Positions 26,036-35,119 of a stretch of DNA of 52,661 nt are shown here, piece after piece (the stretch's first letter is position 1; each line of letters opens with the position of its first letter). A model generated the notes under the pieces. The model saw only the letters and a list, made by a program, of their open reading frames with translations, was not told the DNA's origin and searched no databases. This DNA comes from Eubacteriales bacterium (GTDB lineage: Bacteria; Bacillota; Clostridia; Tissierellales; GPF-1): positions 1-52,661 of the forward strand of contig DAOUQF010000027.1 in assembly GCA_030625815.1 (NCBI GenBank), in the 5' to 3' direction. Made by a program: the position numbers and the translations under genes.

Positions 26036-26623
26036 TTATTCTTCCTCCTCCTGTTTTGAAACGACCACCATACTGGGTCGCAATACTTTTTCTCCATATT
26101 GATAGCCCTTTTGCAGGACTTGGATTACATGATTGGGTTCTGCTTCTTCATCCGCCATTTGCATCACAGCTTGATGATGATTTGGATCAAAGGGACTTCC
26201 CATGGCTTCGATCTCTTTCAGTCCGTTTTCCCCCAAGATTTCATTGAATTGATTGGCGACCATTTCAACGCCTTGATAAAAACTCAATTCCTTCTCTTCC
26301 TCGGTTACCGATGAGAGGGCACGCTCAAAATTATCTTTGACTTCCAAGAGGTTTTTCACGATGGACTCGCCAGCTCGCTGATAAAGTTCCGATTTCTCGC
26401 GCTCCGTTCGATTCCGATAATTGGCATATTCCGCTTGAACGCGCAAATACCGATCATTCATCTCTTCCAATTTCTTTTTTGTCGTCTTCAATTCATCCTC
26501 TTTCTCGTCCTCAATTTCTTGTACTTCCTCCAACGGCTCCTCCTGGATTTCCATTTCTTCCTCCAGCTCCACCGCTTCTTCCTCTGGTTGCACTGTTTCT
26601 TCCTTCTTCAGCTCTTCTGTCAA
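26036..26623 (-). CDS. grpE: Nucleotide exchange factor GrpE
   Basis: A 195-residue exchange factor for DnaK. The Glu-rich N-terminus and long coiled coil are followed by the C-terminal beta domain with the NPNHHQAVMQ-like sequence (here DPNHHQAVMQMADE), diagnostic for GrpE. The start is uncertain: I prefer the TTG at 26623 because AGAGGTGG lies five bases upstream and it begins after the hrcA stop; a GTG at 26632 is possible. The longer frame overlaps hrcA and is unlikely. Confidence 0.92.
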   Translation of the reverse strand: MTEELKKEETVQPEEEAVELEEEMEIQEEPLEEVQEIEDEKEDELKTTKKKLEEMNDRYLRVQAEYANYRNRTEREKSELYQRAGESIVKNLLEVKDNFERALSSVTEEEKELSFYQGVEMVANQFNEILGENGLKEIEAMGSPFDPNHHQAVMQMADEEAEPNHVIQVLQKGYQYGEKVLRPSMVVVSKQEEEE

Positions 26624-26639
26624 GCCATCCACCTCTTTC

Positions 26640-27677
26640 TTATGTTTCGTAATACTCGGCCAAGATCTCATTGACCTCTCTAGCTACGGATCGCATCAAG
26701 GGAATGATTTTCCCATAATCCATATTGGTCGGACCCACAAGGGCCAGTTTTCCAACCGTTTGTCCCTTCAACGTATAGGTTGCCGTGATCATGGTGCACG
26801 CCTTCAGAACATCGTAGAGATTCTCTCTTCCGATGGTGATGCGAATATCATTGGCATCGCCGGCATTCAACAGCATGTCCTTGACATTGCCCTTGGTCTG
26901 CATAAACTGCACCAGGGATTGCGCGCGATCGAAATCCTGATACTCGGGGAAATTAAAGATATTCAAAACCCCATTGGCAAAGATCTTCGTATTGTTGATC
27001 TCTGAAAGGGTGTTCTTAATCATGGGCAGCAGGGATCGTGCAGAAAATCGCATCCTTTCCAACTCATCCATCAACACATGATCAATGATATAGCCCAATT
27101 GATAGATCGGCGTATTCGCCAATTTCTCTGTCAAAAATTCAGAAATCAAGTTCAATTGATTTTCCTCGATATTCGAGTCATTGCGAATGATAAAATCCTT
27201 CACAATGCCTGCCGAGGTAATCAAGACCACCAAGGTCTTGGTTTCATCCACGGGAATCAAACGGATCCGCTTCAGGGTATCCTGCTCAATCTTCGGCGAG
27301 ATGGCAAAGGTGGTGTACTCGGTCAATTGACTCAGCAATTTCGCACTGTTTTCCACCAGTTTTTCCACTTCCGACAAATCATTAAGCAGAGAATTATGAA
27401 TGCTTCGCTGTTGCGCAAAGGCAATCTGCTGCAATTCCATCAAGCGGTCCACATAGAGCCGAAAAGCCTTGTCCGACGGAATTCGTCCCGCGGAAGTATG
27501 GGGTTGAATCAAAAATCCCAATTCTTCCAGATCGGACATCTCGTTTCGAATGGTTGCAGGGCTGACACCGAGATCATATTTTTTTTGTATGGTTCTCGAT
27601 CCCACAGGTTCCGGATTCGAAATATAACTCAGAATAATCGCTTGAAGGATCATCAATTTTCGTTTATCATTCTTCAT
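26640..27677 (-). CDS. hrcA: Heat-inducible transcription repressor HrcA
   Basis: A 345-residue repressor that binds CIRCE operators and is kept active by GroEL. The N-terminal winged helix has PVGSRTIQKKYDLGVSPATI, the family's DNA-reading segment, followed by LEELGFLIQPHTSAGRIPSD. It is the first gene of hrcA-grpE-dnaK-dnaJ and is autoregulated through the CIRCE 22 bases upstream of its start. Confidence 0.97.
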   Translation of the reverse strand: MKNDKRKLMILQAIILSYISNPEPVGSRTIQKKYDLGVSPATIRNEMSDLEELGFLIQPHTSAGRIPSDKAFRLYVDRLMELQQIAFAQQRSIHNSLLNDLSEVEKLVENSAKLLSQLTEYTTFAISPKIEQDTLKRIRLIPVDETKTLVVLITSAGIVKDFIIRNDSNIEENQLNLISEFLTEKLANTPIYQLGYIIDHVLMDELERMRFSARSLLPMIKNTLSEINNTKIFANGVLNIFNFPEYQDFDRAQSLVQFMQTKGNVKDMLLNAGDANDIRITIGRENLYDVLKACTMITATYTLKGQTVGKLALVGPTNMDYGKIIPLMRSVAREVNEILAEYYET

Positions 27678-27698
27678 CTCAGCCCTCCTTTCCCATTG

Positions 27699-27725
27699 TT
27701 AGCACTCGTTTGCGAGGAGTGCTAA
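27699..27725. promoter_or_regulatory. CIRCE operator
   Basis: TTAGCACTC, nine bases, GAGTGCTAA: a perfect match to the CIRCE consensus bound by HrcA. It lies between the promoter and hrcA, in the 5' leader. Confidence 0.98.
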
Positions 27726-27739
27726 TGTCTTCTGTACTA

Positions 27740-27768
27740 AAATTATCACTATTCAAAACCCTTGTCAA
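27740..27768 (-). promoter_or_regulatory. Promoter of the hrcA heat-shock operon
   Basis: TTGACA (27763-27768), 17 bases, then TAATTT (27740-27745) on the minus strand. The -35 lies only 7 bases beyond the hemW stop codon, and CIRCE lies just downstream. Confidence 0.8.
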
Positions 27769-27774
27769 GACACT

Positions 27775-28911
27775 TTACAAAAAAATCATCATTACCTGAT
27801 TGGCTAAATCCATGCCCGCTTCCGTCAAGGCAATCCGCTTCTCGCTCGGAATCAACAAACCCAACCGTTGCTGCTCGGCAATCAGGGGACGAATTCGATC
27901 CACTTCCACCCCGAATTTTCGAATCAATGCCGCCATGGAAATTCCATGACTCAATCGCAACCCAAGGATCATCGTCTCCGACAAAGCCTCCCGCTTCCCC
28001 ATCGTCTCTTCCAATTCCCGCACCGTCATCCCCCGGCTGATCCGCTCATGATAAATTTGAAAATCGCGGGGATTGACATAGCGCGAATCCGCCTCCATGG
28101 ATGCCGCTCCCAATCCAAATCCCAGATAGGGCCTCCGGCACCAATAGGCCAGATTCTGCCGGCACGCCATTCCCGGTTTGGCAAAGTTCGAGATCTCATA
28201 TTGATGGTAGCCAGCCGCTTCCATCAATCGTCGGCCATGATGATAGAGGGCTCGGTTTCCCTCTTCCGTCGCCATGGGCAGACGGCCTTCCTCCCACTCC
28301 TCATAGAAGGGAGTCCCCGGTTCGACAATCAAACTATAGAAGGATAGATGGGTTGGCTCAAGGGCGATGGCGCGCCTTATGCTCTCTTCCACTTCCGCCA
28401 TTCCTTGCCCCGGCAGATCAAACATCAGATCGATATTCCAATTGCGAAATCCCGCCGCGACTACGTCGCGCGCAGTCTTTTCGATGGCAATGTCGTCATG
28501 AATCCTGCCCAGCCGTTTCAGAATTTCCGGTTGGAAACACTGCGCGCCCAAACTGATCCGGTTGATTCCAACTCTCCGCAGGGCTTTTAATTGCTCAAGA
28601 TCCAGTGTTCCCGGATTTGCTTCCATGGTAATCTCACAGCCCCTTGAAAGGGATGCATTTATGCGAATGGCCTCCAGAATCTCTCCTATCACGGAGGCAG
28701 GCATCAAGCTCGGCGTTCCCCCTCCAATAAAGATACTTTCAACAACATCCACCCGCGACCAGTCCGCCTGCCTGATTTCCTTCAAAAGATCCTTCGTATA
28801 AGCCTCGGCCTTCGCCGAGTCCCACGGTACGGAAAGAAAATCGCAATATCGGCATTTCCGAACGCAAAACGGGATATGCACATAGATGGCGGTTCCTTGT
28901 TTTTTCATCAT
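27775..28911 (-). CDS. hemW: HemW-like radical SAM heme chaperone (CPO-like)
   Basis: A 378-residue radical-SAM protein once annotated as oxygen-independent coproporphyrinogen III oxidase. The iron-sulfur motif is in HIPFCVRKCRYCDF near residue 20, followed by FIGGGTPSLM and a C-terminal HemW domain. Members in the dnaK/lepA neighbourhood bind heme rather than oxidise coproporphyrinogen. The start at 28911 is chosen for GAAGG seven bases upstream; a second ATG follows at once. The gene lies between lepA and hrcA, the standard Firmicutes order. Confidence 0.92.
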   Translation of the reverse strand: MMKKQGTAIYVHIPFCVRKCRYCDFLSVPWDSAKAEAYTKDLLKEIRQADWSRVDVVESIFIGGGTPSLMPASVIGEILEAIRINASLSRGCEITMEANPGTLDLEQLKALRRVGINRISLGAQCFQPEILKRLGRIHDDIAIEKTARDVVAAGFRNWNIDLMFDLPGQGMAEVEESIRRAIALEPTHLSFYSLIVEPGTPFYEEWEEGRLPMATEEGNRALYHHGRRLMEAAGYHQYEISNFAKPGMACRQNLAYWCRRPYLGFGLGAASMEADSRYVNPRDFQIYHERISRGMTVRELEETMGKREALSETMILGLRLSHGISMAALIRKFGVEVDRIRPLIAEQQRLGLLIPSEKRIALTEAGMDLANQVMMIFL

Positions 28912-28931
28912 CGATTTCCCTTCTTCCACTG

Positions 28932-28953
28932 AAAAAAGGCCCGAAACGGACCT
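28932..28953 (-). terminator. Intrinsic terminator after lepA
   Basis: Minus-strand AAAGGTCCGTTTCGGGCC, an imperfect stem, followed by six T. It lies six bases beyond the lepA stop codon. Confidence 0.7.
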
Positions 28954-28958
28954 TTACT

Positions 28959-30770
28959 CTATTTTTTCGTGCTATCAAATTTCAATACTGCCAAGAAAGC
29001 TTCCTGCGGAACCGATACAGATCCGACCTGGCGCATCCGCTTTTTGCCCTCCTTTTGTTTCGACAACAATTTCTTCTTGCGTGTGATATCGCCGCCGTAA
29101 CACTTGGCCAAGACATCCTTGCGCAGGGCGCGAATCGTCTCTCGAGCGATAACCTTGCTGCCTATGGTTGCCTGAATCGGCACGGTGAATTGATGACGCG
29201 GAATGACATCCTTCAAGCGCTCCGCAATCTGTCGCGCACGCTGATACGCCGTCTCTTCATGAACAATAATGGAAAAGGCATCGACCAGTTCCCCATTGAT
29301 CAGCATATCCAATCTCACCAATTTCGACACCTGATAGCCCTTCATTTCATAATCCATGGACGCATAGCCCTTGGTGCGGGATTTCAAGGCATCGAAGAAA
29401 TCGTAAATCACTTCATTTAATGGCATATCATAATGAATCATCACGCGGGTCTCTTCCAGATATTCCATATCCTTAAAGACTGCCCGGCGCGTCTGACACA
29501 AATCCATGATCGGTCCGACATAATCCGTCGGCGACATGATATTCACTTCCACTATGGGTTCTTCCATGGTTTCAATCAGGGTGATCTCCGGGAAGTTCGT
29601 TGGATTCTGAATCTCCAGCAGCTCGCCGGAAGTGGTGGTGATGCGATAGATAACGCTCGGCGCCGTCGTCACCAGACTCAGATCGAACTCCCGCTCCAAA
29701 CGTTCCTGAATAATCTCCAGATGCAAAAGCCCCAAAAATCCGCATCGGAATCCAAATCCCAAGGCAACTGACGTTTCCGGTTCAAAGGACAGCGCCGCAT
29801 CGTTGACCTGCAATTTTTCCAGGGCATCGCGCACATTGTTGTAATCTTCGCCCTCTGCCGGATAGATTCCACAGAACACCATGGATGTCGCCTTTTTGTA
29901 GCCCACCAAAGCCTTCGCCGTTGGACGCGCAGCCTCCGTGATGGTATCCCCCACCCGAGCCAAACGAACCTCTTTGATGCTGGCCGCCAAATACCCGACA
30001 TCGCCAGCCTTCAACTCCGAAATCGGCGTCATATTCGGCGTAAACACGCCGACTTCCGTTACCTCCAATTCGGTATTGTTTGACATCATCAGGATCTTGT
30101 CGCCTCGTTTCACGGCTCCGTCCATCACGCGAATGTCAACGACCACGCCCTTGTAGCTGTCATAATAGGAATCAAAAATCAAGGCCTTCAGGGACGCGTC
30201 TTCATCCCCAGCAGGCGCTGGCACATTTTTGACCAAGGACTCCAATACGTCTCGGATATTCAATCCCGCCTTGGCTGAAACCAAGGGCGCTTCCGAACAA
30301 TCCAAGCCGATCACATCCTCGATCTCCTGCTTGATCTCTTCCGGCCGCGCGCTGGGCAAATCGATCTTGTTGATCACAGGGACAATCTCCAGATCCTGTT
30401 CCAAAGCCAAATAGACATTGGCCAAGGTTTGCGCCTCAATCCCCTGAGCGGCATCTACCACCAAAAGCGCGCCTTCACAGGCGGCCAGGGATCGAGATAC
30501 CTCATAATGAAAATCAACATGGCCCGGGGTATCGATTAAATTCAGTACATATTCCTCCCCGTCATCGGCCTTATACACAAGACGGGTTGCATTCAGCTTA
30601 ATGGTGATGCCGCGCTCCCGCTCTAAATCCATGCTATCTAAAATTTGATCTTGCATTTCTCGCTGGGTCAATAAACCCGTTTCCTCAATCAAGCGATCCG
30701 CCAGGGTGGACTTCCCATGGTCGATATGCGCAATAATCGAAAAATTCCTTATATGTTGCTGTCGATTCAT
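28959..30770 (-). CDS. lepA: Elongation factor 4 (LepA)
   Basis: A 603-residue translational GTPase that back-translocates or remodels ribosomes. G1 AHIDHGKST is near residue 14, followed by DTPGHVDF and NKIDLPSA. The EF-G-like domains II, III and V and the LepA-specific C-terminal domain (from about residue 490, with [13 protein letters not shown]) are all present. Length is as expected. It is divergent from rpsT with an extended -10 promoter. Confidence 0.98.
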   Translation of the reverse strand: MNRQQHIRNFSIIAHIDHGKSTLADRLIEETGLLTQREMQDQILDSMDLERERGITIKLNATRLVYKADDGEEYVLNLIDTPGHVDFHYEVSRSLAACEGALLVVDAAQGIEAQTLANVYLALEQDLEIVPVINKIDLPSARPEEIKQEIEDVIGLDCSEAPLVSAKAGLNIRDVLESLVKNVPAPAGDEDASLKALIFDSYYDSYKGVVVDIRVMDGAVKRGDKILMMSNNTELEVTEVGVFTPNMTPISELKAGDVGYLAASIKEVRLARVGDTITEAARPTAKALVGYKKATSMVFCGIYPAEGEDYNNVRDALEKLQVNDAALSFEPETSVALGFGFRCGFLGLLHLEIIQERLEREFDLSLVTTAPSVIYRITTTSGELLEIQNPTNFPEITLIETMEEPIVEVNIMSPTDYVGPIMDLCQTRRAVFKDMEYLEETRVMIHYDMPLNEVIYDFFDALKSRTKGYASMDYEMKGYQVSKLVRLDMLINGELVDAFSIIVHEETAYQRARQIAERLKDVIPRHQFTVPIQATIGSKVIARETIRALRKDVLAKCYGGDITRKKKLLSKQKEGKKRMRQVGSVSVPQEAFLAVLKFDSTKK

Positions 30771-30816
30771 TTACTCCTCCATCAAACTCCTATTTCTTTC
30801 TAAATGGCACCACTAA

Positions 30817-30825
30817 ATTATACCA
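30817..30825 (-). promoter_or_regulatory. Extended -10 promoter of lepA
   Basis: TGG directly precedes a perfect TATAAT on the minus strand; no good -35 is visible. Confidence 0.5.
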
Positions 30826-30833
30826 CTGACTGC

Positions 30834-30862
30834 TTGCTTTTTCTACTACTTCATAGTATAAT
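30834..30862 (+). promoter_or_regulatory. Promoter of rpsT
   Basis: TTGCTT (30834-30839), a 17-base spacer and TATAAT (30857-30862), 35 bases before the rpsT start codon. Confidence 0.75.
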
Positions 30863-30897
30863 TACGAGTGTTGTTTTAATCAGGGAGGTGAAAATCC

Positions 30898-31161
30898 ATG
30901 GCAAATATCAAATCTGCGAAAAAACGTGTTCTAGTAACTCAAACAAAAACGGCGATAAACCGTAGTCGAAAAACTGAAGTCAAAGGGCTGATCAAAAAGT
31001 TCGAAATGGCTCTAGAGGCTGGAAATACAGAAGAAGCCAAGACATTGTTGCATGATGTTGAATCAACAATTGACAAAGCTACTTCTAAAGGTGTATTCAA
31101 AAAAGAAACTGCATCTCGAAAAGTCGGTCGACTTCACCGAAGACTAAACACGTTGCAATAG
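30898..31161 (+). CDS. rpsT: 30S ribosomal protein S20
   Basis: An 87-residue, very basic, helical protein beginning MANIKSAKKRVLVTQTKTAI, the S20 hallmark. It binds 16S rRNA early in assembly. GGAGGTGAAAATCC precedes the ATG. It is a single-gene unit with its own promoter and a bidirectional terminator, convergent with holA. Confidence 0.98.
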   Translation: MANIKSAKKRVLVTQTKTAINRSRKTEVKGLIKKFEMALEAGNTEEAKTLLHDVESTIDKATSKGVFKKETASRKVGRLHRRLNTLQ

Positions 31162-31172
31162 ATATGATGCGC

Positions 31173-31205
31173 AAAGAAGCTTCCATTTGGAAGCTTCTTT
31201 TTTTA
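31173..31205. terminator. Bidirectional terminator, rpsT / holA
   Basis: AAAGAAGCTTCC-ATTT-GGAAGCTTCTTTTTTT: a perfect 12-base stem with T run on the plus strand and A run on the other side. Confidence 0.9.
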
Positions 31206-31209
31206 TTGC

Positions 31210-32235
31210 CTATTCGCTCATCAATTGCGCCAAAAGCATTTCCAAAGTCAGGTTGCGATCCCGCCCCGTTTTGATGGCTTGATCCGCATCGATGCACTGT
31301 CCCAGATGGGCGTCCAAGGTCTGTTGGGAAATCGGCGTTGCCTGGGCCGCAAGACGCTTGGCCACAAAGGGCTGCACCTTCATGCGTTTGGCCAGCTCCG
31401 AGGGACCGTATCCCTTGGCAAGATGCAGTTTAGCCAAGGCCAACAACCGAAACTGCCGAGCGATCATATAGAGGATCTTCTCAACCGCCTCGCCGCTCTC
31501 CAAGAGATCGTGAACCAAAAGGAAGACCGTCTTGGGCTGATTCCTCGTAATGGCATCCACCATGCGAAAGACGTCGTTTTCCAAACCGCGAATCCCGACT
31601 GCCTCCACCTCTTCCAAGGTAATCCATCTCTTTCGATCCCCATAATCCAAAAGCTTATTGATTTCATTTTCCATATCATAGAGGGTCCACTCGCTGTTGC
31701 GGTCCAGATACCCCGTCATACTGATCAAGCCTTCCATGGCGTCCGGCGTGATTCGGCATTTTCCCGCCTGAACCCGCTTTGTGATCCATCCCATCAAGGC
31801 TTTTCGATCGATAGTGGCAAACTCAAGAACGCCGCCCTTCCCCTTGATGGTTTTTACACACGCCTTGCGCCCATCGGGCTTTCCTTCCCGAAAGAGAAAA
31901 ACCAGAATGGTTTCCGAAGCCGGCGCCGCCGCGTAAGCCTCAAGGCGGGCAAGCTTTCCCTTTCCCTTGGTTGTCAGGGCTTCATAGTCTTCTACAATAA
32001 CCATCTTCTTTTGCGCGAAGAAAGAGAAGGTTTCGCATTGATCCACGATCTCGTCTTCCGTGCAGGTTTTCCCATCCAATCGAATCCGATTGAATTCCAA
32101 ATTTTCTTTTCCAACGACGGCCGTTTCCAATTGTTCCACCGACCAATCCATTAAAAAGCGTTCCTCTCCATAAAACACCATGACCGGCAATGGATTCCCC
32201 GCTTTGATTTGTTTCATCACCACTTGATAGCTCAT
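31210..32235 (-). CDS. holA: DNA polymerase III subunit delta
   Basis: A 341-residue clamp-loader subunit that opens the sliding clamp. The N-terminal FYGEERFLMDWSVEQL, the middle VVIVEDYE and the RNPQ-like helical regions and C-terminal EMLLAQL match HolA, including the low overall conservation usual for delta. The start at 32235 overlaps the comEC stop (ATGA), with AGAGGAG seven bases upstream. comEC-holA is a standard Firmicutes pair next to rpsT. Confidence 0.94.
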   Translation of the reverse strand: MSYQVVMKQIKAGNPLPVMVFYGEERFLMDWSVEQLETAVVGKENLEFNRIRLDGKTCTEDEIVDQCETFSFFAQKKMVIVEDYEALTTKGKGKLARLEAYAAAPASETILVFLFREGKPDGRKACVKTIKGKGGVLEFATIDRKALMGWITKRVQAGKCRITPDAMEGLISMTGYLDRNSEWTLYDMENEINKLLDYGDRKRWITLEEVEAVGIRGLENDVFRMVDAITRNQPKTVFLLVHDLLESGEAVEKILYMIARQFRLLALAKLHLAKGYGPSELAKRMKVQPFVAKRLAAQATPISQQTLDAHLGQCIDADQAIKTGRDRNLTLEMLLAQLMSE

Positions 32236-34568
32236 AGCCTCTCCTCTGTCTTCCATTTTCCTATGCCAATTCCCCCGAGCATCGCAATCCCCCACCAGCA
32301 CCACAACCGCCAGCGCTTGACGATCCACCGCCAAAACGGCAATCTCGGCTGTCGAAAAGGAATCACACGATATCCCCCTTGTGTAAACCGCACTTCCACC
32401 GCGCCCAATCGATCCGTTCGATAAATTTTAATATCCCGATCCGTCAATCGCTGCATCACGGCTGGCGCCGGATGCCCGTATGTATTCTTTCCCACGGAAA
32501 TCAAGGCGATCTCCGGGTTCACTTCATCCAAAAACTCATCCGTCGTCGAGGTGTTCGATCCATGATGGGCGACCTTGAGAAGATCGGCGCGCAAATCCAG
32601 TTTCCGCAGCCATTCCCTTTCATTGTCCGCCTCCATATCCCCCGTCAGCAGCACTCGCGTCCCTTTAATTTGAATCTGGCTCAAGATAGAATTTCCATTC
32701 TCCTTTTTCTGAAGGGGCGGCGCATCCAATCGGATGATCACAGGGTTCCCTCGTCCCAGCTTCAACTCTTTTTCCAAAGAGATTATGGGAATCATGGAAT
32801 CTGCCAGCTGCAGATCGTCTACCCAATGGTTATTCGGCTGATGGGGACCGAATAGAAGCCGCTTGACTCGATGATCCTCAACCAATTCTACCATACCTTC
32901 CACATGATCCGCATCAAAATGTGTCACAATCCCCCAATCAATCCGTCGAATCCCCAGGGCGTCCAAGGCGGGTTCCACCCGGTTTCGGCCCACCTCCCAA
33001 TCGGAAAACGGAGTCCCTCCCGCATCCCACAAGATCGATTGATTCCGGACCGTCAGCAGAATTCCATCGCCCTGTCCCACATCCAGCACCCATAAGCGAA
33101 TGGGAATCGGATAAAGGAGGCCCAAGACGAGAGCGAAAACCAAGGCGGCAAAAACCCGCCTTCCTTGCGCCAGGGAGCAAGCGATTCGCCCCATGGATGC
33201 CTCATAAAAGAAACCAAGCAAGAGGTAATATCCCGCCACAGACCACCAGGACGGTTTAATCACGGGCACCAGAGTCATAAAGGACTCGGCGCAAAAATCA
33301 ACAAGAGCAAGCCAGCCGTGAATCAGCCAGACTGCCAGGGGCGCAATCCATGCCCCCGAAACAAAAAGCACCGATCCCGCCCAAAGAAACAAGATACCCA
33401 AAACCCCCACAAAAAGGGGCGCCAACAGTAAATTCCCAAAGAAAACAAAGAGCGACACCTCTCCAAAACCCCGCATCAGCAAGGGGAGCACCCCCGCCTG
33501 CACCGCCAGAATCGGCGAGAGACATTTCCCCACGATCGGCGTACGCGGAAAGAAAACAGCCTGAATCCACCTCGGCAAAATAAATAGGGAAAGGGTCGCC
33601 ACAACGGAAAGCTGAAACCCCACCGAATAAATCGAAAATGGTTCCACCAAAAGAAGAACAAAGACCGCCGCAAACAAAAGATTGACTCGATCCACCCGCA
33701 GCCGTGTCAGTTCCCCGCCAAACACAAAACTCATCAGCACCAAGGCGCGCAATGCGGAAATGGGAAATCCAATAATCCCCCCATACATCCAAAGCAGAAT
33801 CAATCCAATCCCGTTGGAAAGCCAAGGACTAGCACCCAATCGCTTTGCAATTCCTCGAAGAAAAAGCATCATCAAGGCAAAATGAAATCCGGAGATCGCA
33901 AAAAGATGACTCAACCCAAGGGCGCGCATCGACTCTCGCTGCTCCGCCTCCAAGTCCGTCCGATCTCCCAGCACCAAGGCCGCAGCCAATCCCTGAATCT
34001 CTTCCGGGAAATCACGCCTCAGAGCACTTCTCAGCTTGGTTTCCAAAGAGGGCGAAGGAGAACTCGCCTCCACCACTTGGATTCGATCTCCCTCATAGGA
34101 GAGCCCCTGAGACGCAGCCCACAAAAGCTCATCCTTCCCCCCGGGATTGCCTGCACGCTCATAGGGTGACACCTCGCCCGCAACCCGCAGGATCGTTCCC
34201 CTTGGCAGGGGATCCTCCGTCCAGATTCGAATCCGAACCCCCTCCCACTTTTCGGGGGTTTCAAGGCGCAAGACCATCCCCGTTGCATTCCGGGAAACCA
34301 CGCGGCCCGCCGCCTCCACTTCCATCGGAATCAACTCCGCGCGCTGATCCATTTCCGCAGATACCCGAAGGAAAAAAAAGAGCAGAATCCCACACAGAAT
34401 CAGGATCTGACGTGCAACCCGCGGACGAAACCGCCAACCGGCAATCACCGAACTGATACTCATCAGGGCGAGAATCACCCCCAGAATCCAAGGATCCACT
34501 TGGAATGCCACTCCCATTAAAATTCCTAAACCCGCCGACAGAGAAACCCAGACGCATGGCCTTTTCAC
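32232..34568 (-). CDS. comEC: DNA internalisation protein ComEC/Rec2
   Basis: A 778-residue membrane channel for single-stranded DNA uptake in natural transformation. The N-terminal soluble OB-like region is followed by the Competence membrane domain (LGLSHLFAISGFHFALM, near residues 220-235) with many helices, and a C-terminal metallo-beta-lactamase-like domain with VTHFDADHVEGM and KVAHHGSNTSTTDE. All three parts are intact, so uptake is plausible, although no other com gene is in the window. The start is uncertain: a GTG at 34568 has GGTGG seven bases upstream; a GTG at 34586 is also in frame. Confidence 0.92.
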   Translation of the reverse strand: MKRPCVWVSLSAGLGILMGVAFQVDPWILGVILALMSISSVIAGWRFRPRVARQILILCGILLFFFLRVSAEMDQRAELIPMEVEAAGRVVSRNATGMVLRLETPEKWEGVRIRIWTEDPLPRGTILRVAGEVSPYERAGNPGGKDELLWAASQGLSYEGDRIQVVEASSPSPSLETKLRSALRRDFPEEIQGLAAALVLGDRTDLEAEQRESMRALGLSHLFAISGFHFALMMLFLRGIAKRLGASPWLSNGIGLILLWMYGGIIGFPISALRALVLMSFVFGGELTRLRVDRVNLLFAAVFVLLLVEPFSIYSVGFQLSVVATLSLFILPRWIQAVFFPRTPIVGKCLSPILAVQAGVLPLLMRGFGEVSLFVFFGNLLLAPLFVGVLGILFLWAGSVLFVSGAWIAPLAVWLIHGWLALVDFCAESFMTLVPVIKPSWWSVAGYYLLLGFFYEASMGRIACSLAQGRRVFAALVFALVLGLLYPIPIRLWVLDVGQGDGILLTVRNQSILWDAGGTPFSDWEVGRNRVEPALDALGIRRIDWGIVTHFDADHVEGMVELVEDHRVKRLLFGPHQPNNHWVDDLQLADSMIPIISLEKELKLGRGNPVIIRLDAPPLQKKENGNSILSQIQIKGTRVLLTGDMEADNEREWLRKLDLRADLLKVAHHGSNTSTTDEFLDEVNPEIALISVGKNTYGHPAPAVMQRLTDRDIKIYRTDRLGAVEVRFTQGGYRVIPFRQPRLPFWRWIVKRWRLWCWWGIAMLGGIGIGKWKTEERL

Positions 34569-34637
34569 GTCCTCGCCACCTTTCACATTTTATGGTACAC
34601 TGAACCTAATTCTATTGTAACAAATCAGGAGGCAATC

Positions 34638-35075
34638 ATGACAAAAAAAATACAAGGCATTTTGCTCCTTTTGCTGCTTCTCGGAGCAATCGGTTTCGGA
34701 CTTGCAACCCCGGCCTTTAATCCCGTCGACAAGGATCAGCCGATTCGACCGCTTCTGCGCCAGGATCAAGCCTTAAAAGAAACCTATTCATCTATGATGA
34801 AAGACGAGCTTCCCCCACAGGATCGAAGCAAATTTATCACTCACCTTTCCGCTTCCTATCTCGACTTGTTTGAGCAGACAAATTCCATCAAGGAAAATGG
34901 TGTCGACCATCCTCTGCTGGATCCGTTGGCGTCCTATTTCCTCGACCTGTCAAAAACATTCACCCTAATGGCTACGGCCTTTACCGCGACAGATCCCGTT
35001 CAGCTGGCCGAAGCGAACGAAGCCTTTTACAATCTGGATCAAACCTTTCTCGATCTGCAAAAAACTTATCAATAA
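34638..35075 (+). CDS. Small secreted protein of unknown function
   Basis: A 145-residue protein I do not recognise. The N-terminus MTKKIQGILLLLLLLGAIGF is a clear signal peptide or membrane anchor, without a lipobox. The mature part is helical, acidic and lacks Cys, with SLIT-like pairs of helices (ASYLDLFEQT and ASYFLDLSKTF). AGGAGG precedes the ATG. It is divergent from comEC and convergent with the GntR regulator, ending in an 18-base-pair terminator. No function is proposed. Confidence 0.82.
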   Translation: MTKKIQGILLLLLLLGAIGFGLATPAFNPVDKDQPIRPLLRQDQALKETYSSMMKDELPPQDRSKFITHLSASYLDLFEQTNSIKENGVDHPLLDPLASYFLDLSKTFTLMATAFTATDPVQLAEANEAFYNLDQTFLDLQKTYQ

Positions 35076-35119
35076 CAAAGCCTTAGAGGATTCACAACAT
35101 CATCCTCTAAGGCTTTGTT
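35074..35119. terminator. Long bidirectional terminator
   Basis: AACAAAGCCTTAGAGGAT and ATCCTCTAAGGCTTTGTT form a perfect 18-base-pair stem around a 10-base loop. It overlaps both convergent stop codon regions (secreted protein and GntR regulator). Confidence 0.85.

Noticed and set aside
31225-32154. A 309-codon plus-strand frame opposite holA
   Set aside because: Antisense shadow of a well-supported holA gene; composition and lack of start signals do not fit a gene.
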